64,000 nucleotides of DNA from Terriglobus albidus (GCF_025685425.1 NZ_JAGTAS010000053.1:124001-188000); one strand, 5' to 3'; shown: positions 28,889-37,764, counted from the stretch's first letter. Numbers and translations are program-made. The notes: generated by a model from the letters alone, not told the origin.

Positions 28889-30952
28889 CTACTGCGGGGT
28901 AAGCGGTTTAGGCGCTTCCGGTTCCTTTGGAGCTGTCAGGCCAGGGATTACCGGAGCCTGGTTGATGGTGCCGGTCGCAGCATCCGTAAGCGAGATGCCG
29001 TAGCGGTCCAGCGTATTTGCCAGCAACTGATAGAGCGACGCACGATCGCGAGCATAGGCTGCCGTCGCCGAGATCAGGCTGTTCTCCGCAGTTGCGAGGT
29101 TACGCTCCTGCTGAAGAACATTCGCGGTGGTTGAAGCACCGAGACGGTACTTCTTCTGTTCGGAGTCAAGCGACTGCGCCTGGAAGTCGCGGGCAGCCTG
29201 AGCCGCCTGTACCGCCGCACGGTCATTCGTAAGTGCAAACTGAGCGTTGGTGACCAGCATGCGGATCTGCGTGTAGAGCTGCTGCAGACGCATCTGTGAC
29301 TGGCGAAGTTCCATCTGGGAACGAGCCTGGTCAGCCTGGGCGACGCGGTTGCGGATGGGGATGTTGATCGAGAGACCAACAGCTTTATCTGGGTTTGAGG
29401 AATTGAACAGATCAGAGAACGTTCCGCCGTAGCCACGTTGCGCCAGGCCCTGGCATCCGGTCTGTGCACCACCGGCGCAGACCGGGTTCCATGCGCCGCC
29501 GATCGCAGCGGCACCGTAGAACCCGAAGACATCAACCGTCGGCAACAGACCGTTCTTCAGCGCCTTAATTGAGATCTCGTTATTCTTCATGGCCAGCATG
29601 GCCTGTTCGATCTGAGGATTGTTAACGTAGGCCTGCTTCACCAGGTCCTCAATCTGTACATCCTCTTCCGGAAGACGGTCGAGGCTGACGCGATCCGTCG
29701 GCACCACGGGGGCAGCCGCGATTTGAGGATCGTTCGTGTTGCGAGCGATGGCCTGTTTGATCAGCAACTGCTGGTACTCGAGATTCGACTGCGAGGTGAT
29801 CAACGCCTGCTTGTCCGTAGAGACAGCAGAGTCGGAGTTGACGACGTCGAGAGGAGCCAGGGTACCGATCTCGAGCTGCTTGCGATTATCAGACGCGAGC
29901 TTGGTCGATTGATCAAGAGCGCGGGTCTTGGCCTGTACGTCCTCATAGGCCGAAACCAGAGCCCAGTAGATGCTCTCAATCTGGGTTACGGTCGAGATGA
30001 GCTGCTGACGAAACGCCGAGTCCACAATGCGGCGGTTGTTCTTCGCCTGCACGATGAACCGTCCGTTCACACTTGGCCCGAAGCCCTGCAACAGATGCTG
30101 CTGCAGACGGAGCTGGAAGGTGGACTGGAGCTGTGGGCTGAATACGCTACGGCTACTGTTGTTGCTGGTGCGTGAGTTGTTGAAGCCTATGGTCGCCTGA
30201 GTGCCGGTAATGAAGCCCTGCGAGTAGGCGAAGTTATAGGTGTCCGTCGCCTGGTTCAGCGAGAACGTTCCAGTGATGAAATTCGTCGTCTGCGGGGTAC
30301 GGGCACGCTCTAGCTGCAGCGTGCTGGTCAGTACCGGATCCAGGCTCATCGGTGTGGGGCCGGCGCCGTTGGTGGTAAGCACCAGGCCCGAGGCGCCCGC
30401 ACCGGCTGCTCCGGCCGCGGTGCTGGTACCGCCAGGACCGCCGCCTCCGGTGATTGTCGTCGTGGTGCCGCCGAGGGTATTCGAAACCAGACCTGAAGAG
30501 ACGCCGCGCAGGGTAGCGCCGGCGCGTGCACGGAGAAGATCCGTATCCGCGATATCGAGGTTCAGACGGAAGATGGCGATGTCATAGTTGTTCTCCAGCG
30601 CCAGCATGACGGCGTCCGAGAGAGACAGGTAGATCTTGCCATCGCGTAGAAGCTGGTCGAGCCGCGGCGTGTTGCCGAGACGAGGCTCCCCGACGTTGAT
30701 AGGGGTATAAGGCGCCCAGGGCTTGAAAAGGTGGCTCTTGGGTTTGGAATAATCCCGGGCTGTATCGCGCAGGTCAAAAGGCTCCGTGAGCTTGGGCTCG
30801 GGTACCGCAGGAAGAGTGGCGTTGGCCTGTGCCTGTGCGGGCGTTCCGCCTCCGGGGACGGTCTGCTGCTGCTGTGCGGCAGCGTACTGTGCGGCGGGTC
30901 CCATCAGGAGCAAAGCAATGCTCGCTGTGGCTTGCAGATGTCTCAATTTCAC
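28889..30952 (-). CDS. TolC-family outer-membrane efflux protein
   Basis: 687 residues, longer than E. coli TolC (about 470 mature) because of an N-terminal extension and a Gly/Thr-rich insertion (TTTITGGGGPGGTSTAAGAAGAGASG near residues 165-190). GTG start at 30952 with GGAGAG upstream, then a signal peptide ending QYAAA. Two outer-membrane efflux protein repeats are visible: YLSLSDAVMLALENNYDIAIFRLNLDIADTDLLRARAG in the first half, and EDLVKQAYVNNPQIEQAMLAMKNNEISIKALKNGLLP with VAQADQARSQMELRQSQMRLQQLYTQIRMLVTNAQ in the second. It stands alone here; a partner could be the adaptor-less ABC exporter at 46-51 kb, but that is speculation. Confidence 0.9.
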   Translation of the reverse strand: MKLRHLQATASIALLLMGPAAQYAAAQQQQTVPGGGTPAQAQANATLPAVPEPKLTEPFDLRDTARDYSKPKSHLFKPWAPYTPINVGEPRLGNTPRLDQLLRDGKIYLSLSDAVMLALENNYDIAIFRLNLDIADTDLLRARAGATLRGVSSGLVSNTLGGTTTTITGGGGPGGTSTAAGAAGAGASGLVLTTNGAGPTPMSLDPVLTSTLQLERARTPQTTNFITGTFSLNQATDTYNFAYSQGFITGTQATIGFNNSRTSNNSSRSVFSPQLQSTFQLRLQQHLLQGFGPSVNGRFIVQAKNNRRIVDSAFRQQLISTVTQIESIYWALVSAYEDVQAKTRALDQSTKLASDNRKQLEIGTLAPLDVVNSDSAVSTDKQALITSQSNLEYQQLLIKQAIARNTNDPQIAAAPVVPTDRVSLDRLPEEDVQIEDLVKQAYVNNPQIEQAMLAMKNNEISIKALKNGLLPTVDVFGFYGAAAIGGAWNPVCAGGAQTGCQGLAQRGYGGTFSDLFNSSNPDKAVGLSINIPIRNRVAQADQARSQMELRQSQMRLQQLYTQIRMLVTNAQFALTNDRAAVQAAQAARDFQAQSLDSEQKKYRLGASTTANVLQQERNLATAENSLISATAAYARDRASLYQLLANTLDRYGISLTDAATGTINQAPVIPGLTAPKEPEAPKPLTPQ

Positions 30953-31274
30953 GTTGCGCTCTCCAGCTAATGCGATCGTTTAGGGTCGCCGGTCTGCCTT
31001 AGTTTTTCGGGTCGCAGTTCCGGGTTGGCGAGTGGGTGGTACGGCTATTCCCTTTTCTCGGTGTAAGTGTTGTACGGATACCAAGTGACAGATGTTTCAG
31101 AGTGGCTTCCGGTTACGAAATCATTGAAATCATTCCACGACAGGTTCAGGGGCTGATACGTAAACAGGTTCCTGTAGGTTCCGTGGAGTTCGTTGGAAGC
31201 GAGGGACATGGCTTTTGGCGGGATAGCGATGAGTATAGCAAGTGACACATGCGGCAGCATGTTACCGTGCAAAG
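30953..31274. other. Spacer between divergent TolC-like gene and truA
   Basis: 322 bp between divergent genes. It should contain promoters for both, but I see no convincing -35/-10 pair and no repeat. A 69-codon plus-strand frame (31036-31245) has no ribosome site and non-coding composition. AAATCATT repeats around 31118-31132 are the only low-complexity feature. Confidence 0.4.
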
Positions 31275-32069
31275 ATGGCTTTTTCTCGGAACACCTGGAA
31301 GCTGACCCTGAGCTATGACGGCGGCGACTTTCATGGCTGGCAGGTACAGCCGGGATTACGCACCGTTCAAGGTCTACTCTCAGAGGCCATCCGAAAGGTC
31401 ACAGGAGAAGAGATTCTGCCACAGGGCTCTGGTAGAACCGATGCCGGCGTGCATGCTCTGGGTCAGGTGGCGACCTTCGATCTGGAGGCGGGCATTCCGC
31501 AACAGAACCTGCTGCGGGCTCTGAACCGAGCGCTGCCTGCAAGTGTGCGAGTGATGCAGGCAGAGGTCACGCCGCCGGGCTTCCACGCACGGCATTCGGC
31601 CTGCGGTAAGACCTATGAGTACCGCATCTTTGTCCGTCGCGATGCTGGGACGCGCCATGAGCGCATCTGCTCTCCCCTGCTTTCCAGGTACGTGTGGGAC
31701 TGCCGCTGGCCGTTGGACATTACTCCAATGCAGCAGGCAGCCACAACTGTAATTGGTGAAATGGACTTCAGTTCGTTCGCGGCAAACGATCCGGATGCCT
31801 CCGTACGTCAGGGCGCTACTCCCCCGACAATGGTGCGAACTATCTCCTCTTCCGAGTGGCGGCGCGAAGGTGACATTCTGATCTATCGGGTCAACGGCAA
31901 TGGCTTTTTGCACCACATGGTCCGGAATCTGGTTGGCACCTTCGTTGAAATGGGGTGCGGGCGGATGTCCGCTTCTCAGATGCCTGAGATCCTGGCAGCC
32001 CGGAACCGGTCGATCTCGGGGCCGACGGCTCCTGCCAGAGGCCTCTTCCTGGTTGAGGTGCAATATTGA
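31275..32069 (+). CDS. truA: tRNA pseudouridine(38-40) synthase TruA
   Basis: 264 residues from ATG 31275 (MAFSRNTWKLTLSYDGGDFHGWQVQPG); the longer frame from 31242 adds an unlikely leader. It converts uridine to pseudouridine at positions 38-40 of the tRNA anticodon arm. The catalytic aspartate is in GSGRTDAGVHALGQVATFD. Later motifs: PPGFHARHSACGKTYEYRI, MDFSSFAANDP and YRVNGNGFLHHMVRNLVGTFVEMG. The stop codon overlaps the ATG of the next gene as TGATG, so the M20 peptidase is translationally coupled. Confidence 0.96.
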   Translation: MAFSRNTWKLTLSYDGGDFHGWQVQPGLRTVQGLLSEAIRKVTGEEILPQGSGRTDAGVHALGQVATFDLEAGIPQQNLLRALNRALPASVRVMQAEVTPPGFHARHSACGKTYEYRIFVRRDAGTRHERICSPLLSRYVWDCRWPLDITPMQQAATTVIGEMDFSSFAANDPDASVRQGATPPTMVRTISSSEWRREGDILIYRVNGNGFLHHMVRNLVGTFVEMGCGRMSASQMPEILAARNRSISGPTAPARGLFLVEVQY

Positions 32070-33259
32070 TGCGCGCGAACCAGAGAATTACAGAACTGGC
32101 AGGTCTGCGTGGCGTCCATGCCGCTTTTCAGTGGCTGCATCTTCAGGAACAACGGCTGCTTGCCTGGCAGATGGAGATGCTGCGGATTCCTGCTCCACCT
32201 TATAAGGAGGAGCAACGCGCCTTGTGGGTCCGTGACCGATTTGTAGAACTCGGTCTGGAGCAGGTTCAGATCGATGCCGAAGGAAATGTCCTGGGGGAGA
32301 TCTCCGGTCAGGTTCGGAATGGCCCAATTGCCATGCTCTCGGCTCATCTGGATACCATCTTTCCCGATGAAATGCTGCCGGAGCCACGCCTGGACGAGGG
32401 GCGGATCTATGCCGCCGGCGCTGCGGACAATGTCGCCGGACTCACCGGCCTGCTGGCGGTTGCTGCCGCCATAAAGGCAGCACAGCTCATACCGAAGCAC
32501 ACCATCCTGTTTGCAGCCAATGTCGGTGAGGAGGCGGAGGGAAACCTGCGCGGCATGCGCCACCTCTTCTTCCGTTCGGAGTACGCGGGGCGGATCCGTT
32601 GCACGATCTGTCTGGAAGGGGCAGGTACCGAAAACGTAGTAGTCGGCGCCATCGGCAGCCGAAGACTCCAGGCAACTGTCACCGGCCCGGGCGGACACTC
32701 CTGGACAGAGGCGGGGGCTCCCAACCCGATCGTTGTCCTGAGCAAGGCAATCGCCGCGATGGAACGAATCAAACTCCCGCGCCAGCCGCGCACTACCTGG
32801 AATATTGGGCGTATCGAGGGCGGCATGTCCGTCACCTCGGTTCCTGAGCGTGCGAGTTGCCTTATCGATCTGCGTTCTGTCGATATGGACCAACTGATCT
32901 CTCTCGAGGTCCAGGTCCACCGGGCACTCGAAGATGCCGTTCTGGAGGCAAATGAGGCTGATCGCAAGTTGGGCCTCCAGGTGGCAACGATTGGCGACCG
33001 CCCCGCAGGAGCCCTCTCCAAAGAGGCTACTCTTCTTGAGACCGTCCACGCGGTTGACCGCCATCTGCGCCTGCGAACCGAGCTCCGCATCGGCTCGACC
33101 GATGCCAATGTGCCTCTTGCCCTGGGACGGGAGGCGATCGCGGTAGGAGCCGGGGGTGTCGCCGGAGGTATCCATACCCACGGTGAATGGTTTGACCCTG
33201 CCGGGAGAGAACTGGCGTTGCGCCGCGTTTTGTTGATCTTGCTGGATGCCGCAAGGTGA
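32069..33259 (+). CDS. M20-family metallopeptidase/amidohydrolase
   Basis: 396 residues from ATG 32069. A two-domain M20 hydrolase with a complete di-zinc site by motif: MLSAHLDTIFP (His and Asp), YAAGAADNVAGLTGLL (bridging Asp), LFAANVGEEAEGN (Glu pair), and GGIHTHGEWFD (C-terminal His). The lid domain for dimerisation is visible around 220-320 (VTGPGGHSWTEAGAPNP). It probably cleaves small peptides or amidated amino acids in the cytoplasm; there is no signal peptide. Specific substrate unknown. It overlaps truA by one base. Confidence 0.88.
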   Translation: MRANQRITELAGLRGVHAAFQWLHLQEQRLLAWQMEMLRIPAPPYKEEQRALWVRDRFVELGLEQVQIDAEGNVLGEISGQVRNGPIAMLSAHLDTIFPDEMLPEPRLDEGRIYAAGAADNVAGLTGLLAVAAAIKAAQLIPKHTILFAANVGEEAEGNLRGMRHLFFRSEYAGRIRCTICLEGAGTENVVVGAIGSRRLQATVTGPGGHSWTEAGAPNPIVVLSKAIAAMERIKLPRQPRTTWNIGRIEGGMSVTSVPERASCLIDLRSVDMDQLISLEVQVHRALEDAVLEANEADRKLGLQVATIGDRPAGALSKEATLLETVHAVDRHLRLRTELRIGSTDANVPLALGREAIAVGAGGVAGGIHTHGEWFDPAGRELALRRVLLILLDAAR

Positions 33260-33423
33260 TGTGGCCAGACTACGCAGCCGGAATTACGCAAAACACCTTT
33301 CCAAGGTTGGCCAGCGTCTAACCTGCGAACGCCGTCAGGCACAAAATTGTCCGTTTTCGGCGATATACTGGCGTATTGCATGGTGTCTTTGGCGCGCGTG
33401 CTTTTTTGAGGGAAACACACTAC

Positions 33424-35022
33424 ATGGAGAAAAAGATGTCATTGTGGGAACGGATTCAGGCCCGTCGTCTGACTTCGACCTTCGCGTTGCTGGCAACGCT
33501 GTCGATCGGCATTGTGGCCGGCTCGGTTCTGACCGCGAAGGTTCATGGCAAGGAAGCGCAGGAGTCCTCCGACGCAACACCTCTGCGTATTCCTGAGCCC
33601 CAAAGCGTGGGCAATGGCTTTGCGAAGATTGCCAAGATGGTTGGACCCGCGGTGGTCAACATCAACACCGAGAGCCTGCCCAAACAAGCTACCCAGCGCC
33701 GCCGTCGCGGTAACGGCAGCCAGGATCAGCAGGACATGCAGGACTTCTTTAACCGGTTCTTCGGCGGAAATCCTGGCGGCGGTGATGACGAGGATGATGA
33801 TGGCGTAGGCGAGCGCAGAGCTCTTGGCTCCGGTTTTATCGTCGATCCGAAGGGCTACATCATCACCAACAATCACGTGGTGGAGAAAGCCGACAAGATT
33901 TACGTAAAACTCTCGACGGATTCTGAGAGCGAAACCGGACGCCCGGCCAAGGTGATCGGCACCGACAAGGACACCGATATCGCGGTCATTAAGATCGACG
34001 CCCCTACCCCTCTTCCGACCGTCAAGCTCGGGAATAGCGAAGGTGCGCAGGTAGGCGACTGGGTGCTCGCGGTCGGAAGCCCGTTCGGTCTGTCGCAGAC
34101 GGTCTCGGCAGGTATCATCTCGGCGAAGGGCCGCCAGATTAACGAGCCATCGCAGAGCGGTTTTGCGCAAAACCAGTTCCAGCGTTTCATTCAGACCGAT
34201 GCGGCAATCAATCCTGGCAACTCCGGTGGTCCGCTGGTGGATATGACGGGTGCTGTCGTCGGTGTCAATACGGCGATCTATACACAGTCAATGGGCTCGC
34301 AGGGTGTCGGCTTTGCCATGCCCGCGAACACCGTCGTCAATGTCTACAACATGCTCATCGGACCGGAACATAAGGTGACCCGTGGATCGATCGGAATCAG
34401 CTTCCAGTCGAACATCTCCTCGGCAGTCTCCCGTATGTATGGTTCGGGCGTCATCGTCAGCACCGTCACCAAGGGCGGTCCGGCAGAGAAGGCCGGCCTG
34501 CAACCGGGCGATGTGATCGAGTCGATTGACGGCCGCAAGATCAAGGACGGCGATGACATGGTGAACGACATTGCGGGACGCCGCCCGGGATCAACAGTCA
34601 AGCTCGGCTATCTGCGTGACGGTAAGCCGGCCTCGACGACGGTTTCCATCGGCGATCGCTCGAAGATCTTCGCCGATCTCAATGGCAATGGGCAGGACGA
34701 CTCACAGGAGGCACAATCCTCTGATGTCTCTGCCGATAAGCTGGGCCTGACCGTCAGCGCTCTGCCGAACAACGTAGCAACCAAGCTCGGCATCAAAGGT
34801 GGAGTTATCGTTTCCGCCCTGAAGCCGGGATCGTTTGCAGACGAGATCGGACTGGGCCGTGGACAAGTAATCGTTGAGATTAACCGCAAGCCGGTGACCG
34901 ACATGGCCAGCTTCCAGGCCGCCATCAAGAGCCTGAAGTCAGGTGATGATGTGGTCTTCCTGGTTCGTGCGCCGAACTCTCCGACTGGCGGCAACAATTA
35001 TGTGGGCGGTACCCTGCCGTAA
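33424..35022 (+). CDS. Do-type periplasmic serine endopeptidase (DegP/HtrA family)
   Basis: 532 residues from ATG 33424, with GAGGGAAA upstream. An N-terminal membrane/signal segment (STFALLATLSIGIVAGSVLTA) leads to a trypsin-like domain with catalytic His in YIITNNHVVE (about residue 150), Asp in GTDKDTDIAVIKID (about 184) and Ser in NPGNSGGPLVD (about 265). Two PDZ domains follow (GPAEKAGLQPGDVIESIDGRKIKDGDDM and LKPGSFADEIGLGRGQVIVEINRKPVTD). A Gln/Arg/Asp-rich loop (RRRRGNGSQDQQ, DDEDDDGVGE) fits the LA loop. It degrades or chaperones misfolded envelope proteins. A terminator hairpin follows. Confidence 0.95.
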   Translation: MEKKMSLWERIQARRLTSTFALLATLSIGIVAGSVLTAKVHGKEAQESSDATPLRIPEPQSVGNGFAKIAKMVGPAVVNINTESLPKQATQRRRRGNGSQDQQDMQDFFNRFFGGNPGGGDDEDDDGVGERRALGSGFIVDPKGYIITNNHVVEKADKIYVKLSTDSESETGRPAKVIGTDKDTDIAVIKIDAPTPLPTVKLGNSEGAQVGDWVLAVGSPFGLSQTVSAGIISAKGRQINEPSQSGFAQNQFQRFIQTDAAINPGNSGGPLVDMTGAVVGVNTAIYTQSMGSQGVGFAMPANTVVNVYNMLIGPEHKVTRGSIGISFQSNISSAVSRMYGSGVIVSTVTKGGPAEKAGLQPGDVIESIDGRKIKDGDDMVNDIAGRRPGSTVKLGYLRDGKPASTTVSIGDRSKIFADLNGNGQDDSQEAQSSDVSADKLGLTVSALPNNVATKLGIKGGVIVSALKPGSFADEIGLGRGQVIVEINRKPVTDMASFQAAIKSLKSGDDVVFLVRAPNSPTGGNNYVGGTLP

Positions 35023-35044
35023 TCCTGCAATTCACTCGCAGAAA

Positions 35045-35090
35045 AGAGCGGCGCAAAATGGGAAATCTGCCCTTTGCGCCGCTTCTTTTT
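35045..35090 (+). terminator. Rho-independent terminator of the Do-type protease gene
   Basis: AGCGGCGCAAA (35047-35057) pairs with TTTGCGCCGCT (35073-35083), followed by TCTTTTT. It lies 25 bp after the stop codon. Confidence 0.85.
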
Positions 35091-35186
35091 CTGTTGCCGC
35101 GGGTTTACTTTGTCAGTAACCTTGAAAGCAAATCAAGGTCAGACAAAATTGAAAATCGCCTGATACTGGGCATTGCAGGTGTTGAA

Positions 35187-35603
35187 ATGATGCGTATTTC
35201 CCAAGTCTCATTTGTCGTTGCGCTTGCAGTCGTTACCGCTGTTCCATCCCACGCGATGATGCGTTCGCGGCGGGGTCCAACAGCGCCACATGTCCAGAAA
35301 AGATCGAACAAACCGGGGGCGGTACGTCATACTTCATTCAAGCCGGGCCAGCGTGGCATTGATGATAATCGCGCTACCGAGATCCAACAGGCACTGATCA
35401 AGGCAGGTTACCTGAACGGCGACCCGAGCGGCCACTGGGATTCTTCAACGGAAGCCGCAATGCAGAAGCTGCAATCTGACAATGGCTGGCAGACCAAGCT
35501 GGTGCCGGACTCCCGCGCCCTGATCAAGCTGGGCCTTGGACCACATCAGGAGAGTTCGGCCACTGCTTCCGACAGCACGTTGTCAACACTCGGATCGAAA
35601 TAA
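35187..35603 (+). CDS. Secreted peptidoglycan-binding-domain (PGBD1) protein
   Basis: 138 residues from ATG 35187 (or ATG 35190), which starts a signal peptide (MMRISQVSFVVALAVVTAVPSHA); the longer frame begins inside the upstream terminator. A basic linker leads to a PG_binding_1 domain (about 62-115): RATEIQQALIKAGYLNGDPSGHWDSSTEAAMQKLQSDNGWQTKLVPDSRALIKLGLG. It probably binds peptidoglycan in the periplasm; no enzymatic domain is attached. Such single-PGBD exported proteins are common in Terriglobia. Confidence 0.82.
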   Translation: MMRISQVSFVVALAVVTAVPSHAMMRSRRGPTAPHVQKRSNKPGAVRHTSFKPGQRGIDDNRATEIQQALIKAGYLNGDPSGHWDSSTEAAMQKLQSDNGWQTKLVPDSRALIKLGLGPHQESSATASDSTLSTLGSK

Positions 35604-35632
35604 GATCGTTTCCGGAAGGCGTTTGGACACGA

Positions 35633-35745
35633 CGGAGCGTTTCCCTGTAGATGTCGTGAAGGACTTTCGCGTCTATGGCATTTCCGCAGTGAAAACGCCC
35701 CCGCACTCCTGTTCCGAAATACCCAGCAATAGGGAAAATGCTCTA
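35633..35745 (-). repeat. Dispersed TA-bounded element copy (~113 bp)
   Basis: Left end degenerate (CGGAGCGTTTCCCTGTAG); right end intact (AATAGGGAAAATGCTCTA). The internal palindrome region reads CATTTCCGCAGTGAAAACG. It ends 10 bp before the GTG start of the next gene, so it may carry that gene's 5' region. Same orientation as the copy at 36346. Confidence 0.85.
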
Positions 35746-35755
35746 GTCTGGAAGA

Positions 35756-36340
35756 GTGAAGCGACGGATCGTTGTTCTCTTCCTTCTGGCAATAGCGGCA
35801 AGCGCTCATGCCGTTGAGCTGAAGATCTCAGCCGATGCATTGGAGCGCACCCTGAAACAGCAGTTATTCAATACTCCCGACGGCCGCTATTATCTCCGCG
35901 GCGATGCGGCGTCAGCCTGTTATGTCTACGCCGAGAAACCCCATGTCAGCTTCAAAGAAGATCGCATCATTGTCAGCGTGCACACCAGATCCCGCGTGGG
36001 CGCCGGATTGCGCGGCGCATGTATCGGGGTGGGACTGACGACGGATGCCGATGTATCCATGTTGCCGGAGGCCGAAGGTGAAACCATCGGCTTCCGCGAT
36101 ACTCACATCGACCAGCTAAGTACCTCGAAAGAGTTAGGCTTTCTTCTGGTTCCCTTTCTCAGCCGCAAGCTGCCGCAGAATATGAAAGTCAATGCAGCGG
36201 ATCTGTTGCGCCAGGCGCTGACCAAGTCAGGTACTTCCACCGGATACCTGCTGGCGCTGGAGCGACTGAAGATTCACTCCATGCTGATCGAGCAGGGAGC
36301 GCTGGTTGTGGATGTGGATGGAGCTGTGACCGTGAAGTAG
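35756..36340 (+). CDS. Secreted protein of unknown function
   Basis: 194 residues with GTG start at 35756 (weak CTGGAAGA upstream) and a signal peptide (MKRRIVVLFLLAIAASAHA). The mature part (VELKISADALERTLKQQLFNTPDGRYYLRGD ... SFKEDRIIVSVHTRSRVGAGLRGACIGVGLTTDADVSMLPEAEGETIGFRDTHIDQLS) alternates beta-like segments and resembles lipid- or ligand-binding periplasmic folds such as DUF1439/YceB, but I cannot assign it. It is bracketed by two dispersed repeats in direct orientation (35633 and 36346), so it could be deleted by recombination between them. Confidence 0.65.
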   Translation: MKRRIVVLFLLAIAASAHAVELKISADALERTLKQQLFNTPDGRYYLRGDAASACYVYAEKPHVSFKEDRIIVSVHTRSRVGAGLRGACIGVGLTTDADVSMLPEAEGETIGFRDTHIDQLSTSKELGFLLVPFLSRKLPQNMKVNAADLLRQALTKSGTSTGYLLALERLKIHSMLIEQGALVVDVDGAVTVK

Positions 36341-36345
36341 ACCGT

Positions 36346-36461
36346 TACAGCATTTTCCCTGTAGGTGTCGTGTAGAGCTTCCGCATCTATGGGCGTTTTC
36401 CGCAATGAAAACGCCGCTGCACTCCTCTTCCGGAATACCCAGCAACAGGGAAAATGCTCTA
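36346..36461 (-). repeat. Dispersed TA-bounded element, full copy (116 bp)
   Basis: TACAGCATTTTCCCTGTAGG at the left and AACAGGGAAAATGCTCTA at the right, with internal arms GGCGTTTTCC and GAAAACGCC. It lies between convergent genes; the ROK gene's TAG stop (36461-36459 on minus) is made by the right boundary. Confidence 0.9.
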
Positions 36462-37613
36462 CAGCGCGCGGTCGTTCATTACGAGAGCTACGGCACTACG
36501 CAGACGGGCCAGACTTCCCTCAAATGCTGGACGGAGCCTTGGACCGCTGTGGAAGGCATTCCGGCGCATCTCTTCCTCAATAACCGGCGAGACCAGTTGC
36601 CAGACCGTGGTGATATCACCCACGATGACGATCTCGCTCGGCGCAAGGCCTGAAGCAATCATGCGCAGACCTCTGCCGAGGCGGCGGGCCATTGTCTGAA
36701 TGGCAGCAACTGCGTGTTCCTCCCCGATTTGCGCCAGGTGCAACAACGTATCGAAGGCCGCCAGACGGCTGCCGCCCTGCTGCTCGTAATAACGCAGTGC
36801 CGCGCGGTTCGAAGCGGTAACCTCCCAGCAGCCGTGATTGCCGCAGGCACAGGCCGGTCCGCCCTCTTCCATCTGCACGTGGCCGAACTCGCCGGCCATA
36901 CCGGCCTCACCACGAAGAAGCTGACCGTTGGCAAAAATGCCTGTACCGATTCCCTCGGCAACGTTCACGACGACAAGATCGTGCATCCCATCGCTTTCTC
37001 CGAACCAGACCTCGGAGAGAGCGCAGGCATTGGCGACATTGTCCATCTCAACGCGCAGACCTGTGGCACGCTCGATGCGCTGCTTGACGGCCAGCACCGG
37101 CCAATGAAGGTTAGGAGCAAAGATAAGCTTCTGTTGATCGAGATCGGCACGGCCTGGAACACAGATACCGATGCCATCCAGAGCGCGTTCGGGATGGGTA
37201 TCCACCATTCTGCGAACTGCCTTGATGATCGCATTCATCGCCAGCTTGGAATCATCGGGAAGCGGGACAAGACTCTGCGAGATCACACGGCCACCGAGAT
37301 CAACGATGCCGAGCGTCGTCTGTGCCGGATGAATGTCGAGTGCAAGGACAGCGCGCTTGTCATTCACCTGCAGGAAGGTTGGCCGACGACCGCGAGGCAG
37401 GCGGCCAACTTCACCTTCGATGATCCATCCGCCGGAGATCAGTTCCTCAACAATGAGAGAGACCGTGCTGCGCTGCAGGCCGGAGAGACGTGAGAGCTCT
37501 GCCCTGGAGACAGGCTGGCGTGTACGGACAAGATTGAAGACCAGCGAGAGATTGATCTGGCGTGGAGTCTTGTTCGAAGCGCTCTGGTGACGTGTAAGGC
37601 GGAATCGTTGCAA
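36459..37613 (-). CDS. ROK-family transcriptional regulator (NagC/XylR type)
   Basis: 384 residues. An N-terminal winged helix-turn-helix (about 20-75: INLSLVFNLVRTRQPVSRAELSRLSGLQRSTVSLIVEELISGGWI) precedes a ROK sugar-kinase-like domain (AVLALDIHPAQTTLGIVDLGG). The zinc/ROK signature is GEFGHVQMEEGGPACACGNHGCWEV. In other bacteria such proteins sense sugars or sugar phosphates (GlcNAc-6-P, xylose). No sugar operon adjoins it, so target and ligand are unknown; the distant GH89/GH95 genes are a possible but unsupported target. The gene is flanked by two dispersed elements in inverted orientation (36346 and 37649). Confidence 0.92.
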   Translation of the reverse strand: MQRFRLTRHQSASNKTPRQINLSLVFNLVRTRQPVSRAELSRLSGLQRSTVSLIVEELISGGWIIEGEVGRLPRGRRPTFLQVNDKRAVLALDIHPAQTTLGIVDLGGRVISQSLVPLPDDSKLAMNAIIKAVRRMVDTHPERALDGIGICVPGRADLDQQKLIFAPNLHWPVLAVKQRIERATGLRVEMDNVANACALSEVWFGESDGMHDLVVVNVAEGIGTGIFANGQLLRGEAGMAGEFGHVQMEEGGPACACGNHGCWEVTASNRAALRYYEQQGGSRLAAFDTLLHLAQIGEEHAVAAIQTMARRLGRGLRMIASGLAPSEIVIVGDITTVWQLVSPVIEEEMRRNAFHSGPRLRPAFEGSLARLRSAVALVMNDRAL

Positions 37614-37648
37614 GCTTGGGTCGTCCGTACGTTACGTTCCCAGCATCT

Positions 37649-37764
37649 TAGAGCATTTTCCCTGTTGCTGGGTATCCCGGAAGAGGAGTGCAGCGGCGTT
37701 TTCATTGCGGAAAACGCCCATAAATGCGGAAGCCCTACACTACACCTGCAGAGAAAATGCTCTA
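37649..37764 (+). repeat. Dispersed TA-bounded element, full copy (116 bp), best-preserved
   Basis: TAGAGCATTTTCCCTGTTGC at the left; GAGAAAATGCTCTA at the right. Internal palindrome arms GGCGTTTTC and GAAAACGCC are separated by 6 nt. Flanking dinucleotide TA at both ends. It lies between tRNA-Val and the ROK gene, upstream of the latter. Confidence 0.9.

Noticed and set aside
31036-31245. 69-codon plus-strand frame between TolC-like gene and truA
   Set aside because: No ribosome site, no motif, and atypical composition; treated as spacer.
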